Below are positions 8,896 through 16,808 of a stretch of DNA of 64,000 nucleotides, in pieces. Made by a program: the position numbers and the translations under genes. The stretch comes from Desulfitobacterium metallireducens DSM 15288. GTDB lineage: Bacteria > Bacillota > Desulfitobacteriia > Desulfitobacteriales > Desulfitobacteriaceae. The stretch lies in NCBI RefSeq assembly GCF_000231405.2, contig NZ_CP007032.1, forward strand, positions 372,001 through 436,000, given 5' to 3'. Numbering within the stretch: the stretch's first letter is position 1; every line of letters begins with the position of its first letter. The notes under the pieces are model-generated. The model searched no databases, had not been told where the DNA came from, and saw only the letters and a program-made list of their open reading frames with translations.

Positions 8896-10032
8896 ATGAC
8901 GCTCACTCAGATTGCTTTACAAAACTTGCGACGACGTTTTGGGAAAACCATTTTTCTCATCTTAACGTTCCTATTGGTTGTTGGAACGATAACCACGTTA
9001 AACATCGTTTCTTCAAATATGAAGCAGGATTTACAACAAAGTCTAAGTCAATATGGAGCCAATATTATGATCACGCCAAAGTCGGAACATTTGTCCTTAA
9101 GCTATGGAGGACTGGCCGTTTCTGGAGTGGATTATGAAGTCAAAAATCTGGAAGCCGGGATGATCGAGAAGTTAGAACAAGTTGTTGCTCCTGGTGATGT
9201 TCTTGCTCCTAAAATTATTGGCAGTGCTAAGGGAAATGAGAAAACGTTTCTTATTGTAGGAGTTGACTTTGCTAAGGAGCTTCAGATGAAACCTTGGTGG
9301 AAAATCGAAGGTCAAGTTCCGAAGGCTCAAGAAGTTGTTGTGGGGTTCTCACTTGCAACCGAAAATAACTTCAAAATTGGTGATTCCTTAAACATAGGAA
9401 ATCTGAAATTAAAAGTTTCCGGGGTGATGCAAGAGACTGGCGGATCTGAAGATAATGCAGTATTCACAGATTTTCAGTTAGCTAGGGATTTGACTGGAAT
9501 CCAGAGCGAATGGTCCATGATTGAGTTAAATGTTGCAGAACTGCAAAAGATCCTTCCCTTAATTACGGAGAATCTACCTGAGGCTAATATAGCGTCAGTC
9601 TCGCAGCTTGTTCAGAGCGCACAAGAAAATGTGGACCGCTTTGCGGACTTCTCAGTGTCTATCTCCATTGCCTTAGTCGTTATCGGTGTATTTGTTATTG
9701 TTTCTGCGTTAGCAGGAAATGTCAATGACAGAGTACGGGAATTAGGGATACTTCGGGCGATTGGGTTTCGACAGTCCCATGTTTTGAGCTTACTAGGCCG
9801 GGAGGCTTTAATTCTAAGTTTTGTCGGTAGCCTGCTCGGTTATCTTTTAGGTATTTTATTACCTTTTGCCTTGGGACCTCTTCTTTTTCAGAAAACGATA
9901 CCGTTAGAAGCGCATGTGCTACTGGGAGCCCTTTGTATTTTTGGGGCCATGATCAATGGCCTGATTGCTATGATTTATCCAGCCTGGAGAGTAACCAAGC
10001 TTGATCCTCAAGAGGCCTTACGTTTTATGTAA
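8896..10032 (+). CDS. FtsX/MacB-type ABC permease (second)
   Basis: A 378-residue paralogue of the preceding permease with the same layout: one N-terminal helix, an outer domain sharing IVGVDFAKELQMKPWWKIEG-like sequence, and three C-terminal helices with VNDRVRELGILRAIGFRQ. It lies nine bases downstream with AGGAGG, so it is co-translated. Together with the ATPase and the DUF2318 protein it completes a four-gene transporter operon, ended by the hairpin at 10059. Confidence 0.85.
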   Translation: MTLTQIALQNLRRRFGKTIFLILTFLLVVGTITTLNIVSSNMKQDLQQSLSQYGANIMITPKSEHLSLSYGGLAVSGVDYEVKNLEAGMIEKLEQVVAPGDVLAPKIIGSAKGNEKTFLIVGVDFAKELQMKPWWKIEGQVPKAQEVVVGFSLATENNFKIGDSLNIGNLKLKVSGVMQETGGSEDNAVFTDFQLARDLTGIQSEWSMIELNVAELQKILPLITENLPEANIASVSQLVQSAQENVDRFADFSVSISIALVVIGVFVIVSALAGNVNDRVRELGILRAIGFRQSHVLSLLGREALILSFVGSLLGYLLGILLPFALGPLLFQKTIPLEAHVLLGALCIFGAMINGLIAMIYPAWRVTKLDPQEALRFM

Positions 10033-10058
10033 GAGCACCTCTCAAGTGAAATTATTAA

Positions 10059-10082
10059 AGCGGGCATTATTTGCCCGCTATT
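10059..10082. terminator. Shared terminator between convergent operons
   Basis: AGCGGGCA / TGCCCGCT stem between the permease operon (+) and the two-component genes (-). The T-rich flank is on the minus-strand side. Confidence 0.6.
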
Positions 10083-10090
10083 TGCGTTCA

Positions 10091-11473
10091 TTAAAGGGTC
10101 TGGGTTTCCGTTTTTAAGGGAAGCGTGAGCTTAAATGTTGTACCCTTGCCAACACCACTTTGAACATCGATGGTACCTTTATGAAGAAGTAGAATTTGTT
10201 TGACTAAGGCAAGCCCTATGCCTGTGCCACCCGTCTCTCTTGCTCTCGATTTTTCAGCACGATAAAAACGTTCGAAAATGAAGGGCAGCTCGTTCTCAGA
10301 AATTCCAATGCCGGTATCACTGACGTTGATGTCCGCTGAATTCGGGCGGACGAAGAGTTCAATTTTAATCTTCCCCTTTTCGCCAGTGTATTTATAGGCA
10401 TTGTGAATCAGATTATAAAATAAACGGGTAAGGAGCCTCTCATCTGCTATAAGTGTGACAGGCTCTGAGGGTAATTGGGTAGTGAGTTCGATGCCTTTTT
10501 TCTGGATGAGAGGGGAAAGATTGCGAATGACTTTTTCTAATACGGAGGTCAGATCAACCGACTGGGATTGAGCTTGAAGTTTCCCAATCTCCGCAATGTT
10601 TAAGTCTTTAAGATCACTGGATAAGGAGACGAGCCGATCAATCTCTTCACTTAAGGCGGCTAGGTTTTCCTGATCAGGGGGGAGGACTCCATCTTGAAAG
10701 GCTTCAATATAACTGCGTAATGAAGTTAGGGGTGTTCGTAATTCATGGGCAATATCGGCGGTGAATTGTTTACGTAGCATCTCCTGAGATTTGAGGTCGT
10801 TTGCCATGGAGTTAAATGCTTGGGCTAGTTCACCCACCTCATCTTGACTCGAAATCAAGACTTTCTCATCTAAGTGACCTTTTCCAACCCTTTTCACGGC
10901 TTGGGTCAGATTTCGTAGTGGCTTAACGAGCTGGTTACTTGTCCAAAGACTGAGTAAAAGACCAAGGACTAATGCAAGTGCTCCTGCTAAAAGCAAAGAG
11001 CGAAAGACAGCAGTTACGAAGGATAAATCCTTAGGATCAAGAATCTGAGCGTCTGAAGGATAACGAACGTCAGCAGTAGCTAGGATATTATCTTGAGGCC
11101 CCTTTATCGTTAGAGTTTGAGTTTTCCAATTGTTAACTGAATAGCTCATCCCCATGCCCATCATGCTCTTTTTCATCATTTCGTCCATTGGGTTGGTCAA
11201 GGCAGTAATGATTTTTCCTTGAGTGTCTTTAAGAGTAATTTCAGCCCCTACGGGGAGATCGTGACTTATCTCATAGAGGCTCAAGGTATCCCAATTCCCA
11301 TGTTGGGTGTAGACAGAGCTTAAGCGATTGGGTAATTGCGCTAGGGAGTCTTCGGTTGTTTTGGCGACATAATCGGTGAACTGGTGTTTAAAGACAAAAT
11401 TTACGGAGAGCAGGCTAAGAATCAAGGTGACCAATATGATTGCAAAAGTTGATAAAAATAGTTTCCGGCGCAT
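10091..11473 (-). CDS. Sensor histidine kinase with Met-rich outer domain
   Basis: A 460-residue membrane kinase: helix 1 at about 8-28, an outer domain of about 120 residues, helix 2 at about 152-178, HAMP about 180-232, HisKA with phospho-acceptor His243 (ADIAHELRTP), and HATPase_c with NLIHNAYKYTG, DTGIGI and GGTGIGLALVK. The outer domain holds a Met cluster at 96-109 (PMDEMMKKSMMGMGM), which suggests sensing of a soft metal such as Cu(I) or Ag(I); this is inference. It lies one base after its response regulator gene and convergent to the DUF2318/ABC operon, a plausible target. Confidence 0.9.
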   Translation of the reverse strand: MRRKLFLSTFAIILVTLILSLLSVNFVFKHQFTDYVAKTTEDSLAQLPNRLSSVYTQHGNWDTLSLYEISHDLPVGAEITLKDTQGKIITALTNPMDEMMKKSMMGMGMSYSVNNWKTQTLTIKGPQDNILATADVRYPSDAQILDPKDLSFVTAVFRSLLLAGALALVLGLLLSLWTSNQLVKPLRNLTQAVKRVGKGHLDEKVLISSQDEVGELAQAFNSMANDLKSQEMLRKQFTADIAHELRTPLTSLRSYIEAFQDGVLPPDQENLAALSEEIDRLVSLSSDLKDLNIAEIGKLQAQSQSVDLTSVLEKVIRNLSPLIQKKGIELTTQLPSEPVTLIADERLLTRLFYNLIHNAYKYTGEKGKIKIELFVRPNSADINVSDTGIGISENELPFIFERFYRAEKSRARETGGTGIGLALVKQILLLHKGTIDVQSGVGKGTTFKLTLPLKTETQTL

Positions 11474-11474
11474 A

Positions 11475-12167
11475 CTAATCCTCCAAATTAGGATTGAATT
11501 TATACCCTACTCCATAGACAGTAAGTAAGATTTTAGGCTTATCGGGGGCTTTTTCGATCTTTTGACGTAACTTTTTGATATGGGCATCGATCACTCGGTC
11601 ATCACCCATAAAATCGTGTCCTTGGACGATTTCAATAAGCTGGTTACGGCTATACACACGTTCTGGATATTGAGCAAGTGCTCCTAAAAGTTTGAATTCC
11701 GTGGCTGTAAGTGAGATAAGCCGCTCATTAAGATGAACTTCATGTTTCAGATTATCGATCGTCAAACCATTATTATAGGAAATTAGGTCAGCGAAGGGGA
11801 GAGTTTCAGAGCCTGTGCGACGTAATACTGCACGCACACGGGCGATGACCTCTCTCGGGCTAAAGGGCTTTGTGATATAATCATCTGCGCCAAGGGATAA
11901 TCCTTGGATTTTTTGATCTTCCTCATCTCTAGCCGTTAACATGATAATTGGAGTTGGCGCGATTTTGCGAATTTCTTTACATATTTCTTGGCCAGAAAGG
12001 CCGGGTAGCATTAAATCTAAGATAACAAGATCAAATTTATTTTCTTTAAAAATAGTCAATGCTAAAAGTCCATTTGTTGCTGTTGTTACGCTATATCCTT
12101 CTTGCTGAAGATACGCCTTAAGAACTTTGAGAATATTTTTTTCATCATCGACTAAGAGAATGCGCAT
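11475..12167 (-). CDS. OmpR/PhoB-family response regulator
   Basis: A 230-residue regulator: receiver domain 1-120 with acidic pocket DDE (7-9), phospho-acceptor Asp in LVILDLMLPG, TARDE and conserved Lys in ITKPF, then a winged-helix DNA-binding domain ending in RVIDAHIKKLRQKI and VYGVGYKF. It is first in the operon with the Met-rich sensor kinase one base downstream, hence its cognate partner. The target is unknown. Confidence 0.92.
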   Translation of the reverse strand: MRILLVDDEKNILKVLKAYLQQEGYSVTTATNGLLALTIFKENKFDLVILDLMLPGLSGQEICKEIRKIAPTPIIMLTARDEEDQKIQGLSLGADDYITKPFSPREVIARVRAVLRRTGSETLPFADLISYNNGLTIDNLKHEVHLNERLISLTATEFKLLGALAQYPERVYSRNQLIEIVQGHDFMGDDRVIDAHIKKLRQKIEKAPDKPKILLTVYGVGYKFNPNLED

Positions 12168-12366
12168 AGCCTGATACTCCTTTTAACGATTATAATCTAA
12201 CTTAATAATTCTAGGTGTATTATACTTTATTTTTTAGTAACCTACTGTACAATAATTTTCATATATATTTCACATTACCTCAATATTTTCTTAATAATTA
12301 TCGTCTACAATAATAACAGATCTTTTTTTCAAACTTCCCCTTACTATAAGAACACAACTTTGTGTT

Positions 12367-12396
12367 CCCCTGCCAGTGATGACAGGGTTTTTTTAT
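12367..12396 (+). terminator. Terminator-like hairpin
   Basis: CCCTGCCA-GTGA-TGACAGGG hairpin followed by T7. It lies between the divergent regulator and the hydrolase gene, so it may attenuate a leader transcript of the hydrolase or end an unseen short RNA. Confidence 0.6.
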
Positions 12397-12484
12397 TTCA
12401 TTAAAGGTAAACATCGTATATAATATTCATTGAGGTATAGTTTTCGGAATATTTAAACTACTCTTAAAAAGAGGAGGATTGGAA

Positions 12485-13252
12485 ATGGGATACTGTCAAG
12501 TTCATGGGGAGAAGATCTTTTATATTGAAAGCTCCTTGCCAAACTCAAACGATAATGTTGTGCTTTTTATTCATGGTGCTGGGGGTTCAAGCGAGGTTTG
12601 GTCCAATCAACTTTCCCCGATTGAGGGGTATCGACTATTCGCTTTGGACTTACCAGGACATGGTCATTCGGAAGGAAAAGCTGCAAGTGATATACAAGAG
12701 TATAGTCGTTTTATTGCAGATTTCATAGAAACACTCGATTTGCATTTTGTAATTCTTGTTGGGCATTCCATGGGCGGCGGAATTGTTTTAGAATCTGCTC
12801 TAGCTCAACCTCAACTTAGTTGGCTCAAGGGAATAGTTCTAGTAGACACGGGCTCGCGTCTTCGTGTCAATAAGAAAACACTTGAACAACTGGCACAGGG
12901 AAAATTGCCCTTCGATATTATTCCTTATCTTTATAGCCAGAATAGTACTCCTGAGATCCTCACACAGGCTTTAGAGGATATGAAGAAGGTCCAGGCAGAA
13001 GTTTACTTGGCAGATTTTCAAGCATGTGATGCTTTTGATCGAAGTAATGAGATTCAGACGCTTAAGCTGCCCACGTGTATTATTTGCGGCGAGAATGACC
13101 GCATGACTCCGCTGAAATATTCGAATGGACTTCACGAAGCGCTACCCCAGTCTAAACTTGAAATTATCTCTTCAGCAGGGCATATGAGTATGCAAGAAAG
13201 TCCTGAAGAGGTAAATAGAGCACTCAGGCAATTTCTAAAGGGTTTAGCATAA
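12485..13252 (+). CDS. Alpha/beta hydrolase
   Basis: A 255-residue cytoplasmic hydrolase. It has the HGAGGS oxyanion motif near residue 32, nucleophile elbow GHSMGGG (Ser near residue 97), acid in CGENDRMTP and catalytic His in SAGHMSMQE. The start is ATG 12485, seven bases after GAGGAGG; an upstream TTG is too close to that site. This fold covers esterases, lipases and ring-fission hydrolases, and the substrate cannot be assigned. It is transcribed alone, just before a tRNA-Thr gene. Confidence 0.85.
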   Translation: MGYCQVHGEKIFYIESSLPNSNDNVVLFIHGAGGSSEVWSNQLSPIEGYRLFALDLPGHGHSEGKAASDIQEYSRFIADFIETLDLHFVILVGHSMGGGIVLESALAQPQLSWLKGIVLVDTGSRLRVNKKTLEQLAQGKLPFDIIPYLYSQNSTPEILTQALEDMKKVQAEVYLADFQACDAFDRSNEIQTLKLPTCIICGENDRMTPLKYSNGLHEALPQSKLEIISSAGHMSMQESPEEVNRALRQFLKGLA

Positions 13253-13305
13253 AATTTCAGGCAGTTATTGAGCGATTGAGCCCTCCTTTTTGGTTTATTG
13301 AACTA

Positions 13306-13334
13306 TTGACTTTCAGAGCTAAATACAGTAAAAT
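13306..13334 (+). promoter_or_regulatory. Promoter of tRNA-Thr(CGT)
   Basis: -35 TTGACT (13306-13311), 17-base spacer, -10 TAAAAT (13329-13334), placing the start about ten bases before the tRNA. Confidence 0.7.
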
Positions 13335-13350
13335 AAAGCTCGTCTCAAAT

Positions 13351-13425
13351 GCCGATGTGGCTCAGAGGTAGAGCAGCTCACTCGTAATGAGCAGGTCGTC
13401 GGTTCGATTCCGACCATCGGCTCCA
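13351..13425 (+). tRNA. tRNA-Thr (anticodon CGT)
   Basis: Cloverleaf with acceptor stem GCCGATG/CATCGGC, D-arm GCTCAGAGGTAGAGC, anticodon stem GCTCA/TGAGC around loop CTCGTAA (anticodon CGT, reads ACG), T-arm with GGTTCGATTCC, discriminator T and encoded CCA. An intrinsic terminator follows. Such 3' ends are common attachment sites, and the eroded accessory stretch begins directly downstream. Confidence 0.95.
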
Positions 13426-13435
13426 GTAGAACGTA

Positions 13436-13463
13436 AACCCCGCAAGCGATTGCGGGGTTTTTG
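13436..13463 (+). terminator. tRNA terminator
   Basis: AACCCCGCAA-GCGA-TTGCGGGGTT stem with a T-tail. Nearly the same hairpin follows the second tRNA-Thr at 35934. Confidence 0.9.
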
Positions 13464-13596
13464 CTTTTTCTAGGTAAATGCTAAAAAACACGAATCGTCG
13501 CCCAAATTAACCAGACACCACAAAACAGGGCAAAAAAAAGAAACCCTCAAGGGAGGATTCCTTTAGTAAATCATGCCAAATCTCGTTTTGGAAAAG

Positions 13597-13710
13597 CTAT
13601 AACTTTGCGCTAGTTAGAGTAGGTGCACCAGGCCCCTTGGATGGTTCTGCGTGTTTTAGAGCGTTTTCTACGGCCTTAGTGGCTTCATCTTGCATATTGG
13701 CATAACATAG
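13597..13710 (-). pseudogene. C-terminal gene fragment (possibly integrase)
   Basis: On the minus strand an open stretch reads YANMQDEATKAVENALKH, then AEPSKGPGAP and a stop, with no start or upstream coding sequence. A short minus-strand hairpin and T-run follow at about 13520-13560. It looks like the tail of a deleted gene. Its end resembles some phage-integrase tails, and a tRNA end is adjacent, so a lost integrative element is possible; the assignment is weak. Confidence 0.35.
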
Positions 13711-13832
13711 AATGGGCACAAATTATACTAATCTGGCAAATTCTATCCATGAAGAACTATTTTGTTAAGCTAGGACTTCTATGAAAACAAGAGTAAATCA
13801 AAGAAAATCATAAGATATTATAGGGAGGAATA

Positions 13833-14279
13833 TTAATTAATTTCTTCAGTTTTATTAAATGAAGAAATTAATATATATCCGAAAATAGTACCACACAAAG
13901 AAATCATTGATTCATCCGTCATCATCATTTCTATGAATGGATTATAAGTCATAAAGTATTTAATTTTCCCAACTGGTGTATATGCTATCAAAATAAGACT
14001 TAAATTTAATAAAAGTGTTGGAGTACCTATTGCCAAAAGTTTGATCCAATCTAATGACCAATTTCCAGTTTTTTTTAGTCCGTAAAATAGCCTTGGTAAT
14101 GCTAAAGCTATACCAAACAAAATAGAAAAAAGAGATGTGAATATATAATAATACATGGGATTATAAATCTTACTAGCTTGGAACCTTAATGTAACTTCAT
14201 ATCTAATTCCTAAATATAACAATATTAAGATCAAAACTATAAATATAAAGTATGAAAAAAATTGCTTCCATTTACTCAT
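13833..14279 (-). CDS. Four-helix membrane protein, unknown
   Basis: A 148-residue AT-rich membrane protein with four predicted helices (about 8-25, 42-62, 78-100 and 125-142) and short charged loops. A GGAGG site precedes the ATG. I recognise no family. It stands isolated in the eroded accessory stretch after tRNA-Thr. Confidence 0.6.
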   Translation of the reverse strand: MSKWKQFFSYFIFIVLILILLYLGIRYEVTLRFQASKIYNPMYYYIFTSLFSILFGIALALPRLFYGLKKTGNWSLDWIKLLAIGTPTLLLNLSLILIAYTPVGKIKYFMTYNPFIEMMMTDESMISLCGTIFGYILISSFNKTEEIN

Positions 14280-14325
14280 TCATGCCTCCACCTTTCATAC
14301 CCAAATGTAACAGTATTGTATCGAA

Positions 14326-14424
14326 GCAGGGAGTCCTTCTAACAGTCAAATTGCTGTAGCTGATCATGCACTTGGAACTCTCTATGAAGGGAAAATTATT
14401 GGGAAGCTTGAAGATTGGTTATAG
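14326..14424 (+). pseudogene. C-terminal protein fragment
   Basis: Open frame without a start encoding AGSPSNSQIAVADHALGT followed by a Gly/Lys-rich segment ending KLEDWL and a stop. The composition is protein-like, with no upstream remainder. It is probably the tail of a gene deleted by rearrangement; the family is not recognised. Confidence 0.35.
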
Positions 14425-14681
14425 GGGGGTAATCCTCTGAAAAAAGGTATATAAGCTCCTTTTGCTTCTTTGTTTGAGAAAAAATAGTAATACATTTAGC
14501 TAACTCGCTTAATTTCGAGCAGCTTGGATTGAATTAAAGGGGGGGTATTGGTACCTTTAATTATGCTATGCGTTTGTCGATCAGTACGGTGAGAATTTGG
14601 CAGGTTTTCCATTCTCCAATGTCCTAAGTGTAAGAGTTGGTGGATCACGGACTGTTATGCTGCTTATTAAGGAGGGTGCTT

Positions 14682-14858
14682 ATGCCGGTCATTGTTCGAT
14701 GCGAATATCATTGTGAACTGTGTTGCTTTACCGATAAGAATGGGGATAACTGGGGGCTGTGTGATTTTGACGGAAAGTATTGTTGCCAGGATAAGTGTGA
14801 ATCCTCTAAACGGCAAAAAAGCGAAACGTTAAGTAAGTGGAGGGATTGTTCTGTTTAG
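14682..14858 (+). CDS. Small Cys-rich protein
   Basis: A 58-residue protein with eight Cys in closely spaced pairs (RCEYHCELCCF, WGLCDF, KYCCQDKCESS), suggesting a zinc-ribbon-like or disulfide fold. The start is ATG 14682, behind AAGGAGGG; an upstream in-frame GTG lacks a site. It has no signal peptide. The family is not recognised. It lies among gene fragments and may be phage-derived. Confidence 0.55.
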   Translation: MPVIVRCEYHCELCCFTDKNGDNWGLCDFDGKYCCQDKCESSKRQKSETLSKWRDCSV

Positions 14859-15129
14859 ACTTGCTAACGATGGGTTTACTGAGGAATTATATAATTTTGC
14901 TGTTTTCTGTCTCACCGAAACGATAAAATCTCACTTAGAAGAATATTTTCGTGAGGACTATGAAAATGTAAACGAAGAAACGCTTTATACAAAAGTAAAC
15001 TTAATTGAAACATATCCTTTTGGAGTTTTAATGAGGTCATCGCTTTATTTGCAGCTGGCCAGCTTAGTGGGTATGGCATACTCAATCCATCTTTACAGAT
15101 GTGGGTGCAAAATTACCCTATATTCTTAA
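14851..15129 (+). CDS. Possible 92-residue protein with non-ATG start
   Basis: An open frame overlapping the end of the Cys-rich gene reads FRLANDGFTEELYNFAVF and continues as a mixed helical protein to a TAA at 15127. No ATG/GTG/TTG start is available; CTG 14851 lies seven bases after GGAGG, which would make it translationally coupled. It may equally be a gene that lost its start. No family is recognised. Confidence 0.3.
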   Translation: MFRLANDGFTEELYNFAVFCLTETIKSHLEEYFREDYENVNEETLYTKVNLIETYPFGVLMRSSLYLQLASLVGMAYSIHLYRCGCKITLYS

Positions 15130-15290
15130 TCGATAAATTACGGGAGGGGGGAGATGCCGTGCAAAGTATAGGAATTTAACCAAATTGTGGCTGCCAAGGC
15201 TTCCTTCCTGCGTTGAATTATTAGTGTAGTTCAAATAAAAAACCGGAAAAATACCAATGCGATATCAACCGGTTCATTTCAATACTGTAT

Positions 15291-15443
15291 TCATTTATTG
15301 AGCAGCGAGTCTAACTTCTGTATTATCTCTTTATCTATCTCTTTTTTCTTCTTAATATACTTGAGTACAGAAACCATAAAAAAGAGAACAAAAATAAAGG
15401 CTAGTAATACAAAGACCTGAATAAATAATATATTTGTTTTCAA
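15291..15443 (-). CDS. Single-helix membrane microprotein
   Basis: A 50-residue protein on the minus strand: TTG start eight bases after GGAGG, one long hydrophobic helix (about residues 5-28), then a strongly basic/acidic tail (KYIKKKKEIDKEI) ending LDSLLNK. The length and arrangement suit a membrane-anchored small regulator. The family is unknown. Confidence 0.5.
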   Translation of the reverse strand: MKTNILFIQVFVLLAFIFVLFFMVSVLKYIKKKKEIDKEIIQKLDSLLNK

Positions 15444-15553
15444 TTCACTGCCCTCCTTGAAGATCTTTTAATAACTTATTCTATAACTTTTTTAATATAC
15501 CTTCTAAAAGAAAATCCTATTAAAGGGTTCTTTTTTAGAAGGTTTTTTTAGAA

Positions 15554-16429
15554 TTACGAGAGTGTTGAATAATATGTGTTGTTACCAACGAACAAATTTG
15601 TTGAATAAGTTGATCCACCGAGCCCGAGAATACTATATTCCCAACTTAAGTGAGCTCTTGCAGGAGATCCAGAGTAAATTCCTTCGGTGGGTCGGTCAAC
15701 CGCTAACGTACTGATAGTATATGTCCCACCGACCGCCCAACAACGAGGGTTCCATACTTTAGATATAGAATCAGCGCCTCCCCAAACTATTACAAAATCC
15801 GCTGTGAATCCGCCACCAGTAGCATTACCATCTTCTTGAATCCAAATATCGTAATAATAACTTGCCGTATCTGTGTTAATTATCGATTGTGTTTTTAATG
15901 ATTGTGTAGAAAATTTGCCGCTTGTTTGATTCTTAGTTTGTTTTTCTGCAACTTGAGCAAATAGATCATCGACATCATTTTCATTCCCAATTGCTTCAAC
16001 CAACTGGGATCTATTTTCAGGAACTATAGCGATTTTTTTGTTTACAGTAAGAGTCCTTTCAAGATATGAACCATCAGGAAATACATATTTTTTATGGGGC
16101 GTTTGCTCAGAAATACTTAATTCTTTTGCTACCGCTTTTATTTTCTCTGGGTTTGAGGAATCTGGTAGTTCGCCTCTATTGATTTTATCCACCAGTTGGG
16201 GATTGCCATCTAAGAGTCCTTTAGCTTCTAAACTATTCAATAATTGCTTCTTTTGGTCTTGGGTTAAGACGATATTTTTAGTGGTTTTATCCTCTAGGGT
16301 AGAAGAAGCAGATGTGGGTGTTTGCTGGAAAAGAGATGTAGAGCTGATTTTAGAAGTAGCCCCTAACGCAGGGAGAACAGAAGTCATAAGCATCGCAGCT
16401 GTTAAACCTATTACAAGAATTTTCTTCAT
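15554..16429 (-). CDS. Secreted protein, unknown function
   Basis: A 291-residue exported protein: signal peptide 1-24 (KK, hydrophobic core, ALGA cleavage), then a low-complexity Ser/Thr linker, a helical propeptide-like section (about 50-150) and a C-terminal beta-rich, aromatic, Gly-rich part (about 185-291: SYYYDIWIQEDG, VIVWGGAD). The ribosome site is AGGAGAGG. It lies downstream of the HTH-TPR regulator and a tiny exported peptide on the same strand, so it may be an output or co-regulated product. No enzyme motif is recognised. Confidence 0.7.
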   Translation of the reverse strand: MKKILVIGLTAAMLMTSVLPALGATSKISSTSLFQQTPTSASSTLEDKTTKNIVLTQDQKKQLLNSLEAKGLLDGNPQLVDKINRGELPDSSNPEKIKAVAKELSISEQTPHKKYVFPDGSYLERTLTVNKKIAIVPENRSQLVEAIGNENDVDDLFAQVAEKQTKNQTSGKFSTQSLKTQSIINTDTASYYYDIWIQEDGNATGGGFTADFVIVWGGADSISKVWNPRCWAVGGTYTISTLAVDRPTEGIYSGSPARAHLSWEYSILGLGGSTYSTNLFVGNNTYYSTLS

Positions 16430-16474
16430 TAAAACCTCTCCTTTTTGAATTACTCTATTGGCAAAATTATATAT

Positions 16475-16504
16475 TCATGAGGTATTTATGGGGCGATTTC
16501 TCAT
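16475..16504 (-). CDS. Nine-codon ORF with strong ribosome site
   Basis: AAAGGAGGTG precedes ATG by six bases, and the frame ends after MRNRPINTS with TGA. It lies 46 bases before the secreted-protein gene. It could be a leader peptide for that gene or a directly made short peptide; the ribosome site is the only support. Confidence 0.3.
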   Translation of the reverse strand: MRNRPINTS

Positions 16505-16555
16505 TACAACACCTCCTTTCAATGCATATAAAAAAACTTAAAAGGAAATATAATT

Positions 16556-16678
16556 TTACCCACAGTCAATCCCATCCATTAAGGGGGCTGGTGCAGAATT
16601 GTTAATACCCGCCGGTATAGCAGGCCCCGAAAGGAATAGTGAAAGAGCCAAGAAACTTACGATAAACAATCTAGACAT
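16556..16678 (-). CDS. Exported small peptide, candidate signalling propeptide
   Basis: A 40-residue ORF: MSRLF start, hydrophobic signal (residues 4-18), cleavage region SGPAIPAG, then a short tail INNSAPAPLMDGIDCG. A very strong AAAGGAGGAGG site lies seven bases before ATG. It is the first gene downstream of an HTH-TPR regulator on the same strand, separated by a terminator, which is the layout of Phr/NprX/PapR-type pheromone precursors in RRNPP systems. Function is inferred from layout; the mature peptide would come from the last 7-16 residues. Confidence 0.55.
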   Translation of the reverse strand: MSRLFIVSFLALSLFLSGPAIPAGINNSAPAPLMDGIDCG

Positions 16679-16776
16679 ATAAAACCTCCTCCTTTTAACT
16701 AATCATATATTTAACAAGAGCTTGCAAAGGAAGAGGTTTCTTAGCATATTTTGTCTTATTTACTGTAGAAGTTAAA

Positions 16777-16804
16777 AAGTGCAGAGACCACTGGCCCTGC
16801 ACTT
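16777..16804 (-). terminator. Terminator after HTH-TPR regulator
   Basis: AAGTGCAG / CTGCACTT stem with TTTTT on the minus-strand 3' side, between the regulator and the small exported peptide. The peptide may therefore have its own promoter or depend on read-through. Confidence 0.75.
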
Positions 16805-16808
16805 AAAT

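Noticed and set aside
12200-12480. Riboswitch upstream of the alpha/beta hydrolase
   Set aside because: Only a single short terminator-like hairpin is visible; no conserved aptamer motif was recognised.
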